Shown one piece after another: positions 16,817-24,475 of a stretch of 64,000 bases of DNA (position 1 is its first letter; every line of letters starts with the position of its first letter). The stretch covers positions 1-64,000 of the forward strand of contig CAKTTL010000002.1 of NCBI GenBank assembly GCA_934615235.1, read 5' to 3'. Made by a program: the position numbers and the translations under genes. The DNA is from an uncultured Clostridia bacterium. GTDB lineage: Bacteria; Bacillota; Clostridia; Christensenellales; Aristaeellaceae. The notes beneath the pieces were generated by a model. That model saw nothing but the letters and a program-made list of their open reading frames with translations. It did not search any database and had not been told where the DNA came from.

Positions 16817-18130
16817 ATGACGGAGATTGCAAAAGAATTCTGGGAAATTTCGCTTTCCAGGCTGCCCGCGGAGGAAATGAACGCCTTTCGCGCGGCGATG
16901 GAAACGGGCGCGCATGCGCGCGGACTGCGCCTGCGGCCCGGCGTGACGATCGAAAACGTGCGGGCCGCGCTGCCGGACGCATACGAGCCGATCCCGTGGG
17001 CGCGCGGGGCGTATTATATTGCGTCCGAATCGCGCGCCGGGGCGCATCCGCTGCATGCGGCGGGCGCGTATTATTTGCAGGAGCCGAGCGCGATGGCCGC
17101 TGTGGCGGCGCTGGACGTGCGTCCCGGGCAGCGCGTGCTCGATCTGTGCGCCGCGCCGGGAGGAAAGTCTACGCAGATCGCGGGGCTGCTGGAGGGGTGC
17201 GGCGCGCTCGTCTGCAACGAAATCGTGCCTTCGCGCGCGAAAATTCTTTCGCAGAATATCGAGCGGATGGGTGTCGCAAACGCCGCCGTTACGAACGAAG
17301 CGCCGCCGAAGCTTGCCGCGCGCTTTGCGCGCCTGTTCGATCGCGTGCTGGTAGATGCGCCCTGCTCCGGTGAGGGGATGTTCCGCCGCGAGGAGGCCGC
17401 GCGCGCCGAGTGGCGGCCGGACAGCCCTGCGGGCTGCGCGGCGCGGCAGCGAGAGGTGCTTCAGAGCGCGGCGGAGACGGTCGCTCCCGGCGGACTGCTC
17501 GTCTATTCCACCTGCACGTTTAACGAAATGGAAAACGAGCAGAACGTGCGCGCGTTTCTTGCGGCGCACGGCGATTTCGCTGCCGAGGATTTTACGCTGC
17601 CCGGCGTGGGCGCGTCCGAAAACGGCTGCCTGCGGCTCTGGCCGCATCGGCTGCGCGGCGAGGGACATTTTGTGGCGCGTATGCGCCGCAAAGGGGAACC
17701 TGAAACCGAAACGCCGGAAGGAGATTGCGTTTCCGTTTCCGAACTGCTGCCCGGTTTCGACGAGCGAATTCCCGGCCGGCTCGTTCGTGCGGGCAATATG
17801 CTCTGGGCGCGGCCGGAGTGTCTGCCGGAAATGCACGGCGTGCGCGCGCTGCGAGAGGGCCTGTGCCTGGGGGAAATGCGCGGGAAGCTGTTCTTTCCCG
17901 ATCATGCGCTGGCGCTGGCGATGCCGGGCGACATCGGCCCCGCCGCCGAGCTGGACGGAGAAGCCGCGAAAGCGTACCTGCGCGGCGAATCGCTGCCCGC
18001 TCCCGCCGGAACCGGCAAGGGCTGGCTGCGCGTGCGATATCTGGATATGCCGCTGGGGTGGGCAAAATGCGCCGACGGCCAGCTGAAAAATCACCTGCCC
18101 AAAGGCTTGCGAAGAAACTACGAGGTATGA
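16817..18130 (+). CDS. rsmF: 16S rRNA m5C methyltransferase, RsmF type
   Basis: A 437-residue SAM-dependent RNA cytosine-C5 methyltransferase of the NOL1/NOP2/Sun family. The SAM site reads LDLCAAPGGKSTQ (near residue 112). The two catalytic cysteines lie in DAPCSGEGMFRR and YSTCTFNEMENEQ. A C-terminal domain of about 150 residues (from about 290) with LPKGLRRNYEV at its end fits the RsmF/YebU subgroup rather than RsmB, which has an N-terminal NusB-like domain. It probably modifies 16S rRNA during ribosome assembly. The strong G+C bias is typical of the backbone here. A repeat block with terminator hairpins begins right after the stop. Confidence 0.9.
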   Translation: MTEIAKEFWEISLSRLPAEEMNAFRAAMETGAHARGLRLRPGVTIENVRAALPDAYEPIPWARGAYYIASESRAGAHPLHAAGAYYLQEPSAMAAVAALDVRPGQRVLDLCAAPGGKSTQIAGLLEGCGALVCNEIVPSRAKILSQNIERMGVANAAVTNEAPPKLAARFARLFDRVLVDAPCSGEGMFRREEAARAEWRPDSPAGCAARQREVLQSAAETVAPGGLLVYSTCTFNEMENEQNVRAFLAAHGDFAAEDFTLPGVGASENGCLRLWPHRLRGEGHFVARMRRKGEPETETPEGDCVSVSELLPGFDERIPGRLVRAGNMLWARPECLPEMHGVRALREGLCLGEMRGKLFFPDHALALAMPGDIGPAAELDGEAAKAYLRGESLPAPAGTGKGWLRVRYLDMPLGWAKCADGQLKNHLPKGLRRNYEV

Positions 18131-18200
18131 CGAGGGGAGACGCTGGGGCGGCCGCCTTTCTGAGAAAGGCGCCTCCCCAGACCCCGCCCGGAAAGCGCAT

Positions 18201-18226
18201 CGCCGTCCGAAAGGGCGGCGTTTTTT
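18201..18226 (+). terminator. rsmF terminator, first repeat copy
   Basis: CGCCGTCC-GAAA-GGGCGGCG followed by TTTTTT. It is a classic intrinsic terminator for the M23-rsmF transcript. Confidence 0.85.
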
Positions 18227-18338
18227 CGGGAAAACGTAACGCGCGCCCGCCGCTTCTGCGGAGAGACGAGAGGGGAGACGCTGGGGCGGCCGCCTTTCTG
18301 AGAAAGGCGCCACCCCAGACCCCACCCGGAAAGCACAT

Positions 18339-18364
18339 CGCCGCCCGAAAGGGCGGCGTTTTTT
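18339..18364 (+). terminator. Back-up terminator, second repeat copy
   Basis: CGCCGCCC-GAAA-GGGCGGCG followed by TTTTTT, 138 bases after the first. The third copy (18477-18500) has lost the U run. Confidence 0.8.
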
Positions 18365-18572
18365 CGGGAAATGCAACGCGTGCCCACCGCTTCTGCGGAG
18401 AGACGAAGGGGAGACGCTGGGGCGGCCGCCTTTCTGAGAAAGGCGCCTCCCCAGACCCCACCCGGAAAGCACATCGCCGCCCGAAAGGCGGCGAATTTTC
18501 CCGGAAAACGCAACGCGCGCCCGCCGCCCCCTCCGGGCGGACGCGTTAAAAAGCGGCTTTCTCGGGGGAGCG

Positions 18573-18610
18573 CGAGGGGGTACTCTTTCTCCAGAAAGAG
18601 TACCCCCTCG
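18573..18610. repeat. Perfect 18-bp inverted repeat without a U tract
   Basis: CGAGGGGGTACTCTTTCT is followed after two bases by its exact complement. No T run follows on either strand; a purine-only tract (AAAGAAAAGAAAAGAAAAA) lies to the right. It lies between the convergent rsmF and ppx genes and may protect or process mRNA ends. Confidence 0.7.
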
Positions 18611-18636
18611 CAAAGAAAAGAAAAGAAAAACCTCCC

Positions 18637-19536
18637 TTACACCGCCTTCCCTGCTGCCTCCAGTAAAGCTCCGTCAAGATTGGTGCGCTTGGTTGCTGTT
18701 ATTGCGGGAAGGTTGAGGGTGCGCATTGCGGCATAGAGGATGACCGCGCCGTGCGCGACGACTTCCGCGCGCGAAGCGGGAAGGCCGGGCACCTGCGCGC
18801 GTTCGGGAACGGTCATGCGGCAGAGCCTGTCCGTCCAGCCGCGGACGGCGTCGAGCGTCAGCTGCCAGCCCTCTGCGCCTTCGGGGTCGAGTCCGAGCCG
18901 CAGCCTGTCCGCCACGGCCAGCCGGTAACCGTTTCCGCCGACGCTCATGAACTTGCGCGGCGTTTCGCGAACGCCCAGGGTTTCGACGCCTGCGCGGAGA
19001 ATCGCTTCAGCCTCGTCCAGCGCGCGGAGCGCGTTTTCGACCGTCAAATCCGGAAAGACCTGCAGTAGCCGCGACGAACCGAGCTGCAGGCTGATCGTTT
19101 TCAGATGCCCGCCGTCGAGCAGCGCCAGCTCTGTCGAGCCGCCGCCGATATCGAGCACGCCCGTGCCCGCCGCGCCGCTCGTCGCGCCCAGGAAGGAGAG
19201 CCGCGCTTCTTCCTCGCCGGAAAGAATTTCCAGCGGCGCGCCGCACAGCGCCTCGACGAGCTCGCAGAATTCCGCGCCGTTTTTCGCGTCGCGCGTTGCG
19301 CTGGTGGCGAAAAGGCGCAGGGTTTCGCAGCCTTCGCCGCGCGCGCGTTCGACGAGCGCTGCGGCCGCTGCGGCGGTGTGCATCATGCGTTCCGCGCTCA
19401 GCGCGCCGTTTTCCAGCCCGGAGAAAAGCCGCGTATCTTCGCGCAGACGCAAAAAAGGCGCGATTTGACCCGCGCCGATTTCTGCCGCCAGCATCCGCGT
19501 TGAGTTTGAACCAATTCCAACCGCCGCTGCGCGCAT
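18637..19536 (-). CDS. Ppx/GppA-family phosphatase
   Basis: A 299-residue protein of the exopolyphosphatase / guanosine pentaphosphatase family. Phosphate-binding loops are visible as VGIGSNSTRMLAAEI (residues 6-20) and VLDIGGGSTELALL (about 127-140), and the catalytic Glu region as SGEEEARLSFLG. It lacks the C-terminal HD-like domain of long Ppx proteins, as short Firmicute members do. It would hydrolyse polyphosphate or pppGpp. It is the last gene of the yabP-yabQ-divIC operon and its start overlaps the divIC stop by one base. Confidence 0.85.
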   Translation of the reverse strand: MRAAAVGIGSNSTRMLAAEIGAGQIAPFLRLREDTRLFSGLENGALSAERMMHTAAAAAALVERARGEGCETLRLFATSATRDAKNGAEFCELVEALCGAPLEILSGEEEARLSFLGATSGAAGTGVLDIGGGSTELALLDGGHLKTISLQLGSSRLLQVFPDLTVENALRALDEAEAILRAGVETLGVRETPRKFMSVGGNGYRLAVADRLRLGLDPEGAEGWQLTLDAVRGWTDRLCRMTVPERAQVPGLPASRAEVVAHGAVILYAAMRTLNLPAITATKRTNLDGALLEAAGKAV

Positions 19537-19961
19537 CAGTTTGTACCCTCCGTGTTCGTAGGTTCGATCGGCGTTTCCTGCAGGTCGTCCGTTTCAACGC
19601 CGTCGTTCTCGGCGCTGAAATTCGGGACGATGCCTTCGAGCAGCTGCTTGGTGTTGTCGCTGTTTTCGCTGCCGAGGACGAGGCGAATTTCGTTTTCGCC
19701 CAACAGGTTGTAGCGCTTGCGCGCCTCCTGCTCGATGTATTCGTCGGTGTCCATGAATTCCAGCTTGCGCTGAAGCTCTTCGTTTGCGGCGTAAGCCGCG
19801 AGCACCTGTTCCTGCGCGCGGTCGATTTGCTGCTGCATCTCGTCGATGCGCGCGTTCGCCTTGATAATGGCGCAGACGAGCAGGATCGCCGGGATGGCGA
19901 GCAGCAGCAGAAACCGCGGCCGCACCTGCACTTTTTTGTTCAGCCAGTTATCTCCCGCCAT
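19536..19961 (-). CDS. divIC: Septum formation protein DivIC/FtsB-like
   Basis: A 141-residue bitopic membrane protein. A short basic cytoplasmic start is followed by one helix (about residues 18-34), then a coiled coil (ARIDEMQQQIDRAQEQVLAAY) and the typical YIEQEARKRYNLLGENEI motif of DivIC/FtsB. The C-terminal acidic tail (from about 105) is longer than usual. DivIC works with FtsL and DivIB at the division site. It lies directly after yabQ, the order known from Bacillus and Clostridia, and overlaps it by 14 bases. Confidence 0.88.
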   Translation of the reverse strand: MAGDNWLNKKVQVRPRFLLLLAIPAILLVCAIIKANARIDEMQQQIDRAQEQVLAAYAANEELQRKLEFMDTDEYIEQEARKRYNLLGENEIRLVLGSENSDNTKQLLEGIVPNFSAENDGVETDDLQETPIEPTNTEGTN

Positions 19962-20280
19962 GACAAATCCTTTCCGGGTTGTTTTTTCGGCGCAGGGCGC
20001 CGAACAGAGCGCACGCCGCGCGCCGCACGCCCGCTTCCCAGAACAGGAAGCCGCACAGCACGCCCAACAGCATGTAAAGCCGCAAACCGGCCACGTCGCC
20101 CAGCGCGCAGGCCAGCGAAGTCAGCAACGCCGCGATCGCCCAAAAGAGCAGATCGATCAGGCCGGTGAGCCACGCGCCCGCTTTCGCTGCGCGCCGCAGC
20201 CTGCGCAGCGCGCCATAAACGAGCGCGCAGGCTACGCCCGCCGTCAGCGCGAGCGCGAACGCCCTTGCCTGCGCCGGCAT
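19948..20280 (-). CDS. yabQ: Spore cortex protein YabQ
   Basis: A 110-residue membrane protein with three hydrophobic segments and the YabQ hallmarks DLLFWAIAALLTS and LRLYMLLGVLCGFLFW. YabQ is needed for spore cortex formation and localises to the outer spore membrane. It lies between yabP and divIC, matching the conserved Firmicute gene order. This gene, with yabP, is the main evidence that the organism can sporulate. Confidence 0.88.
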   Translation of the reverse strand: MPAQARAFALALTAGVACALVYGALRRLRRAAKAGAWLTGLIDLLFWAIAALLTSLACALGDVAGLRLYMLLGVLCGFLFWEAGVRRAACALFGALRRKNNPERICHGGR

Positions 20281-20577
20281 TTAGCGGAACATCCTCGAAA
20301 GGAGGCCGCCGCGTTTTGCGGAAGGCGCGTCGCCGTATTCAAGCGCCGCGACATGCCCTTCGACGGTCACCTTGCCTTCTTCGAGATTGAGCTGCGAAAT
20401 ATGCAGCCCTTCGCCTAGAAGCGCAATTTCCCCCGCATCGGAGGTCATTACGATTTCCTGCTCGTTAAAGCTGGCCACGTCGGTTACGCCCGTCAGTTTC
20501 ACCGCGCTGCGGTTATCCACCGTCACGCTGTGCGCGCGCTGCGGCAGATGCTTTTCGCCCGTCTGTTCTTTGTTCAT
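20281..20577 (-). CDS. yabP: Sporulation protein YabP
   Basis: A 98-residue protein with the YabP core: HSVTVDNRSAVKLTGVTDV, then SFNEQEIVMTSDAGEIALLGEGLHI, and LNLEEGKVTVEGHVAALEY. YabP acts in the mother cell during spore cortex assembly. It is the first gene of the operon, with AAGGAGGAAG before its ATG, and abuts yabQ without a gap. No sigma-E promoter was confidently recognised upstream. Confidence 0.9.
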   Translation of the reverse strand: MNKEQTGEKHLPQRAHSVTVDNRSAVKLTGVTDVASFNEQEIVMTSDAGEIALLGEGLHISQLNLEEGKVTVEGHVAALEYGDAPSAKRGGLLSRMFR

Positions 20578-20658
20578 TCGCTCTTCCTCCTTCCGGCCTG
20601 TGCGCTATACCATATGCCGGGGAAGGAAGGGTTAGAATAGGCGGCTTTGCCGCCCTGA

Positions 20659-21570
20659 TTACCAGAGCCTGTCGGGGTAGACGCCCTCGGCTGTTTTCTG
20701 CCGGATCGCTTCAACGACGGCGGGCTTATCCTGCCTGTGCGTCACGCCGAACCAGCGCTCGCGGCAGGGAAGCACCTGGGCCGTCGCGCGGCCCGCGGCA
20801 AGCGATTCCGCGACGACTGTGGGCAGATAATACTCCGCCTTGAGCGGATTTTTGGGCGCGGCCTCGCGCAGGAAGCGGACGAATCCATCCTCCATCGCCG
20901 GGAAAATATCGGGCGTGAAGCCCCAGAGGTTCAGCGAAACGAGCGTATCGTCGGGCAGGCGCTCGTAATGCGCGCCGTCTTCGGTGAAGAGCGCGCCGTC
21001 GCAGGTCGAAATGATGTGCGTGCGCTCCGTTACGGAGAGCAGGCGGTGGGTTTCGTCCACCTCGCAGACGCCGCGCGCTACGCTACCGTTTTCGGAGAGC
21101 GTGTTCAGCAGCTCGTAGCCGACCATGCAGTATTCGCCGGATTGCGCCTGGCTTAAAAAATCGAAAATTTCCTTCATGCCGCCGGGGCCGTAATAATCGT
21201 CCGCATTTACGGCGGCGAACGGCGCGTCGACCATCTCGCGGCAGCTGCGCACGGCGTGAGCGGTGCCCCAGGGCTTGACGCGTCCCTCCGGTACGGCAAA
21301 ACCGGCGGGCAGATCGTCCAGCCGCTGCACGGCGCAGCGAATTTCCAGCGCGTTGCCGACGCGGCGGCGGATATCCCGCTCAAAACCGTCCTCGGCCATC
21401 TTCGGGCTGATGATGAATACGGCCTCGTCGAACCCGGCGCGATGCGCGTCGTAAAGGGAATAATCCATCAGCGCCTGGCCGTTCGAACCGACGGGATCGA
21501 GCTGCTTCAGTCCGCCGTAACGGCTTCCCATACCTGCAGCCATCACGACAAGTAACGGTTTTTTAACCAA
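20659..21570 (-). CDS. Sugar-phosphate nucleotidyltransferase
   Basis: A 303-residue nucleotidyltransferase-fold protein. The N-terminus reads PLLVVMAAGMGSRYGGLKQL, a clear nucleotide-binding signature (GxGxR) with a downstream Lys. FAAVNADDYYG gives the metal-binding Asp, and GTAHAV (near 103) fits the substrate loop. It activates a sugar phosphate with an NTP, but the sugar cannot be named. It stands alone between the sporulation operon and an isomerase gene, so context does not help. Confidence 0.85.
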   Translation of the reverse strand: MVKKPLLVVMAAGMGSRYGGLKQLDPVGSNGQALMDYSLYDAHRAGFDEAVFIISPKMAEDGFERDIRRRVGNALEIRCAVQRLDDLPAGFAVPEGRVKPWGTAHAVRSCREMVDAPFAAVNADDYYGPGGMKEIFDFLSQAQSGEYCMVGYELLNTLSENGSVARGVCEVDETHRLLSVTERTHIISTCDGALFTEDGAHYERLPDDTLVSLNLWGFTPDIFPAMEDGFVRFLREAAPKNPLKAEYYLPTVVAESLAAGRATAQVLPCRERWFGVTHRQDKPAVVEAIRQKTAEGVYPDRLW

Positions 21571-21647
21571 ATTTTATCGCCTCCATCCCGTCTATGATAA
21601 AAGGGTTTGCTTTTTTTGTCAAGCCAATGCGCGAAATCTCCGGCCGG

Positions 21648-22100
21648 TTATTCAATTTCTTCGCCGCGCTCCAGCGCGGAAATCATATCCACGCGCGTCT
21701 GATGGCGGCCGCCTTCGAAGCCCGTCGTGAGGAAAATTTCAAGAATCATCTTCGCGAGTTCGGGGCCGATGACGCGCGCGCCCAGCGCGAGCATATTCGA
21801 ATCGTTGTGCAGGCGGGTGTACTTGGCGGTATAGCAGTCGCCGCAGAGCGCGCAGCGGATGCCGCGGATTTTGTTGGCCGCGAGCGAAACGCCCACGCCC
21901 GTGCCGCAGACGACGACGCCGCGATCCGCTTTGCCTTCAGCCACCATTTTCGCCGCGCGCGCGCTGAAGATGGGATAGTGGTTCGCTTCGCCTTCAAACG
22001 CGCCGCAGTCGACGCACTCGTGTCCCAGTTCCGCCGCGTAAGCCATCAGTTCTTTTTTCAGCGCCTGCGCGCAGTTATCGCAACCAAATGCCAGTTTCAT
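21648..22100 (-). CDS. RpiB/LacAB-family sugar-phosphate isomerase
   Basis: A 150-residue protein of the ribose-5-phosphate isomerase B fold. The start is the ATG at 22100, eight bases after GGAGG; a longer frame has no good site. CGTGVGVS (65-72) supplies the catalytic Cys65 and phosphate loop, and LHNDSNMLALGARVIG is conserved. At the N-terminus it has GCDNC (6-10) where E. coli RpiB has GCDHV, so the phosphate- or substrate-contacting His is Asn. The substrate may therefore not be ribose 5-phosphate. It is about 540 bases from a GH105 gene read in the other direction. Confidence 0.8.
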   Translation of the reverse strand: MKLAFGCDNCAQALKKELMAYAAELGHECVDCGAFEGEANHYPIFSARAAKMVAEGKADRGVVVCGTGVGVSLAANKIRGIRCALCGDCYTAKYTRLHNDSNMLALGARVIGPELAKMILEIFLTTGFEGGRHQTRVDMISALERGEEIE

Positions 22101-22181
22101 TTTCAAATCCTCCGTCAGGTGATTTGCTCGAAGCGCTCTAATGTTATCACCTGGCGCATGCTTTCGCAAGCGCTTTTGCCT

Positions 22182-22271
22182 GCGTGTATCTGAAAAATTC
22201 CCGGAGATTCCATCACGGGAACGGACGAAAAAGCCGCTCGAGCTGCCGCCTCTTCCTTTTTCAGACGCGCT
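22182..22271. repeat. Decayed copy of the MITE-like element
   Basis: The left end (GTGTATCTGAAAAATTCC) and right end (GCCTCTTCCTTTTTCAGA) of the 165-bp element are recognisable, but about 75 bases of the centre are missing and the outer ends have mutated. It lies between rpiB-like and GH105 genes. Confidence 0.75.
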
Positions 22272-22357
22272 CTGGACGACCGGGAAGGAAAAACGGGAGA
22301 TTTGTCGAAATGTTATAAGAATGCGCTTTGCGCAACTGCGAACGGAGGGTAAATTTT

Positions 22358-23452
22358 ATGAAAACGGAAATTAACCGGCAGACGATGCTGGGCCTGGCGA
22401 TGCGGGCGTGCGAGACGATGATGCGTAAGTTCGCGCCGGAGGATCTGCCGCCGAAGGGGCATTTTCATTATCATCAGGGCGTATTCCTTTCCGGCATGTA
22501 CAAAACGTACGAACTTTGCGGAGAAGAAAAATACTTCGCCTATGTCAAGGCGTGGGTCGATTCGATTCTCGATCCGTACGGCGATATCACTTCTTTCAAC
22601 CCCGGTCAGCTGGACGATCTGCAGCCGGGCGTGCTGCTGTTCCCGCTTTTGAAGGCGACGGGGGATACGCGCTATCGCGATGCGCTGGATACGATTGCGT
22701 ATTATATTTCCACCTTCCCGCATACGAAGGAAGGCGGCTTCTGGCACAAGGCGTGGTATCACGAGCAGATGTGGCTTGACGGCCTGTATATGGCGGGCCC
22801 GTTCAGCGTGGAATACGGCGCGACGTTCGGCCGCCGCGATCTGATTGAAAGCGCGGTCTTCCAGGCGAAGATGATGCGCGAAAAGACGCGCGACGCGCGC
22901 ACGGGGCTGTGGTATCACGCCTGGGACGCGACGCGCCGCCAGCCCTGGGCCGACCCGGCGACCGGGCGTTCGCCCGAATTCTGGGGCCGTTCGATGGGCT
23001 GGGTGCCCGTGGCGCTGCTGGAAGAATACGAGCTGCTGCAGCCGGACGATCCTGCGTGCGAGGCGCTGGCGGAAGTCGCGTGCGATCTGCTGCGCGCGCT
23101 CTGCCCCTGGCAGGACGAGAAGACCGGCCTGTGGTATCAGGTCGTCAATAAGGGCGACAGGCCGGAGAACTGGCATGAGATTTCCTGCTCGTGCCTGTAC
23201 GTCGCGGCGCTGTGCCGCGCGGTGCGCCTGGGGCTGATGGACGAGGGCGCGCTCGAGATTGCGCGCAAGGGCTGCGCGGGCGTCGTTGAGAGCCTGCAGG
23301 AAGCGGGCGACGATCTGCTTATCGGCGGCGTGTGCGTCGGTACGGGCGTGGGAGATTACGCGCACTACTGCGCGCGCCCCGTCAGCGTGAACGACCTGCA
23401 CGGCGTGGGCGCGTTCCTGCTGATGTGCGCGGAAACGGCGAAGGCGTTCTGA
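22358..23452 (+). CDS. GH105 unsaturated rhamnogalacturonyl hydrolase
   Basis: A 364-residue (alpha/alpha)6-barrel glycoside hydrolase of the YteR type. It releases 4,5-unsaturated galacturonate from rhamnogalacturonan fragments made by pectate lyases. The catalytic Asp lies in HEQMWLDGLYMAGPF (Asp141), and QLDDLQPG (about 85-91) supplies the second conserved acid. WGRSMGWVPVALLEEY is also diagnostic. The ATG at 22358 follows GGAGGG; an upstream ATG in the frame has no such site. No signal peptide is seen, so it acts on imported oligosaccharides. With uxuA nearby it points to growth on pectin. Confidence 0.92.
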   Translation: MKTEINRQTMLGLAMRACETMMRKFAPEDLPPKGHFHYHQGVFLSGMYKTYELCGEEKYFAYVKAWVDSILDPYGDITSFNPGQLDDLQPGVLLFPLLKATGDTRYRDALDTIAYYISTFPHTKEGGFWHKAWYHEQMWLDGLYMAGPFSVEYGATFGRRDLIESAVFQAKMMREKTRDARTGLWYHAWDATRRQPWADPATGRSPEFWGRSMGWVPVALLEEYELLQPDDPACEALAEVACDLLRALCPWQDEKTGLWYQVVNKGDRPENWHEISCSCLYVAALCRAVRLGLMDEGALEIARKGCAGVVESLQEAGDDLLIGGVCVGTGVGDYAHYCARPVSVNDLHGVGAFLLMCAETAKAF

Positions 23453-23465
23453 CCTTTCCCTTACT

Positions 23466-23629
23466 TAGGGTGTATCTGAAAAATTCCCTGAGACTCCATC
23501 ACGGCGTCTTTTCCGCCACTTCTGCGTCGGAAAACCTCGATTTAGCCCCACTAAACCTTCGGTTTCCCTCCTTGAACTGACGAAAAATCCGCTCGTGCTG
23601 TCGCCTCTTCCTTTTTCAGATACACCCTA
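23466..23629. repeat. MITE-like inverted-repeat element, copy 2
   Basis: This 164-bp copy runs from TAGGG to CCCTA and keeps both terminal inverted repeats and the internal inverted repeat. It lies 13 bases after the GH105 stop, between that gene and the convergent GntR regulator, where its hairpins could end transcription. Confidence 0.9.
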
Positions 23630-23759
23630 AGGCAATCCCGCACAATATCGCGCAAAGGCTGACGGACGCCTTTACGCCGTCTGCTGTTTGCAGCTTTCTT
23701 GACGTACCGCCGGTACGCCTGCGAAATCTGCAATTCGCATTCGGCGCAAATTCATCTCG

Positions 23760-24464
23760 TCATCCTTCGCGCGAATTATACGGTATTGCCTTAAAAAACG
23801 ACGCGGGATAGCGCTTCATCAGCGCTTCCCGGTCGACGCGATAACGGCTCAGGTGCGTTTCCATGACGCGCTGGGCCGTTTTCTCGTCGCCCTGCGCGAT
23901 GGCTTCGCAGATGGCACGATGATCGCCGACAATTTCCAGATCGGCGACGGATTCGATGGACATGCCGCGCACGCGGTCGAAATGCGCGGTCAGGCCGGTC
24001 ATCAGCCGGTACGTCTGCTCCTTGCCCGCAATGAGAAACAGTTCGCGGTGAAACGCGTTATCGAGCGCGAGGAGGTTTTCCTTGCGCCCGGCGGCAAGAT
24101 CGCATTCCTGCTGCAATACGTTTTCGCGCAGCGCGGCCAGCTGCGCGGGGGAGACCTGCGCGCAGGCGAGGCCCACGACGGCGATTTCCAGCGTCCTGCG
24201 CAGGAAGCTGGACTCTTCCAGCAGATCGTAATCGATGCGCGCGACGGAGCCGGCCCGCTGCGGGGCCAGCTCGACAAGGCGCGCTTTTTCCAGCTCGAGC
24301 AGCGCTTCCCGCACGGGCGTGCGGGAAAGCCCCAGCTGCAGGGCCAGTTCGTTTTCGCTGATGCGGCAGCCGGGCGTCAGCCCGAGCGAAATAATGTTTT
24401 CCTTCAGCGCGCGCAGCGCGAACTCGCGGCCCGTCTCGCGCGGAAGTCTTTCGGGAATAGTCAT
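23760..24464 (-). CDS. GntR-family (FadR/FCD) regulator of uronate genes
   Basis: A 234-residue repressor-type protein. Residues 10-75 form a winged helix: ALRALKENIISLGLTPG, then ISENELALQLGLSRTPVREALLELEKARLVEL. The C-terminal FCD domain carries metal-ligand residues in ALDNAFHRELFLIAG and DHRAICEAIAQGD. The start at 24464 is chosen because GAGGGG lies seven bases upstream. It begins 11 bases after uxuA stops, so it is in the same operon and probably controls it in response to a uronate such as mannonate or glucuronate. This is the usual role of UxuR/ExuR relatives. Confidence 0.87.
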   Translation of the reverse strand: MTIPERLPRETGREFALRALKENIISLGLTPGCRISENELALQLGLSRTPVREALLELEKARLVELAPQRAGSVARIDYDLLEESSFLRRTLEIAVVGLACAQVSPAQLAALRENVLQQECDLAAGRKENLLALDNAFHRELFLIAGKEQTYRLMTGLTAHFDRVRGMSIESVADLEIVGDHRAICEAIAQGDEKTAQRVMETHLSRYRVDREALMKRYPASFFKAIPYNSREG

Positions 24465-24475
24465 GGCTTCGCCCC

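Larger units (their letters stand above)
18131..18540. repeat. Three tandem copies of a 136-138 bp terminator-bearing repeat
   Basis: The block starts one base after rsmF. Copies begin near 18134, 18272 and 18408. Each holds GGGGAGACGCTGGGG, a CGCCTTTC-tga-GAAAGGCG hairpin inside a CTGGGG/CCCCAG frame, and then a CGCCGCCC-GAAA-GGGCGGCG hairpin. In the first two copies six T follow the second hairpin; in the third the stem is shortened and AATTTT follows. Frames that run through the block are not genes. Confidence 0.9.

Noticed and set aside
18131..18540. Tandem repeats as a CRISPR array
   Set aside because: Units are about 137 bp with no variable spacers and contain terminator hairpins; no cas genes are nearby.
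16148..18613. Long minus-strand open frame (over 800 codons) across the M23 and rsmF genes
   Set aside because: High G+C produces long antisense frames. The plus strand holds two clear enzymes with motifs and ribosome binding sites, and part of the minus frame is just the tandem repeat translated.
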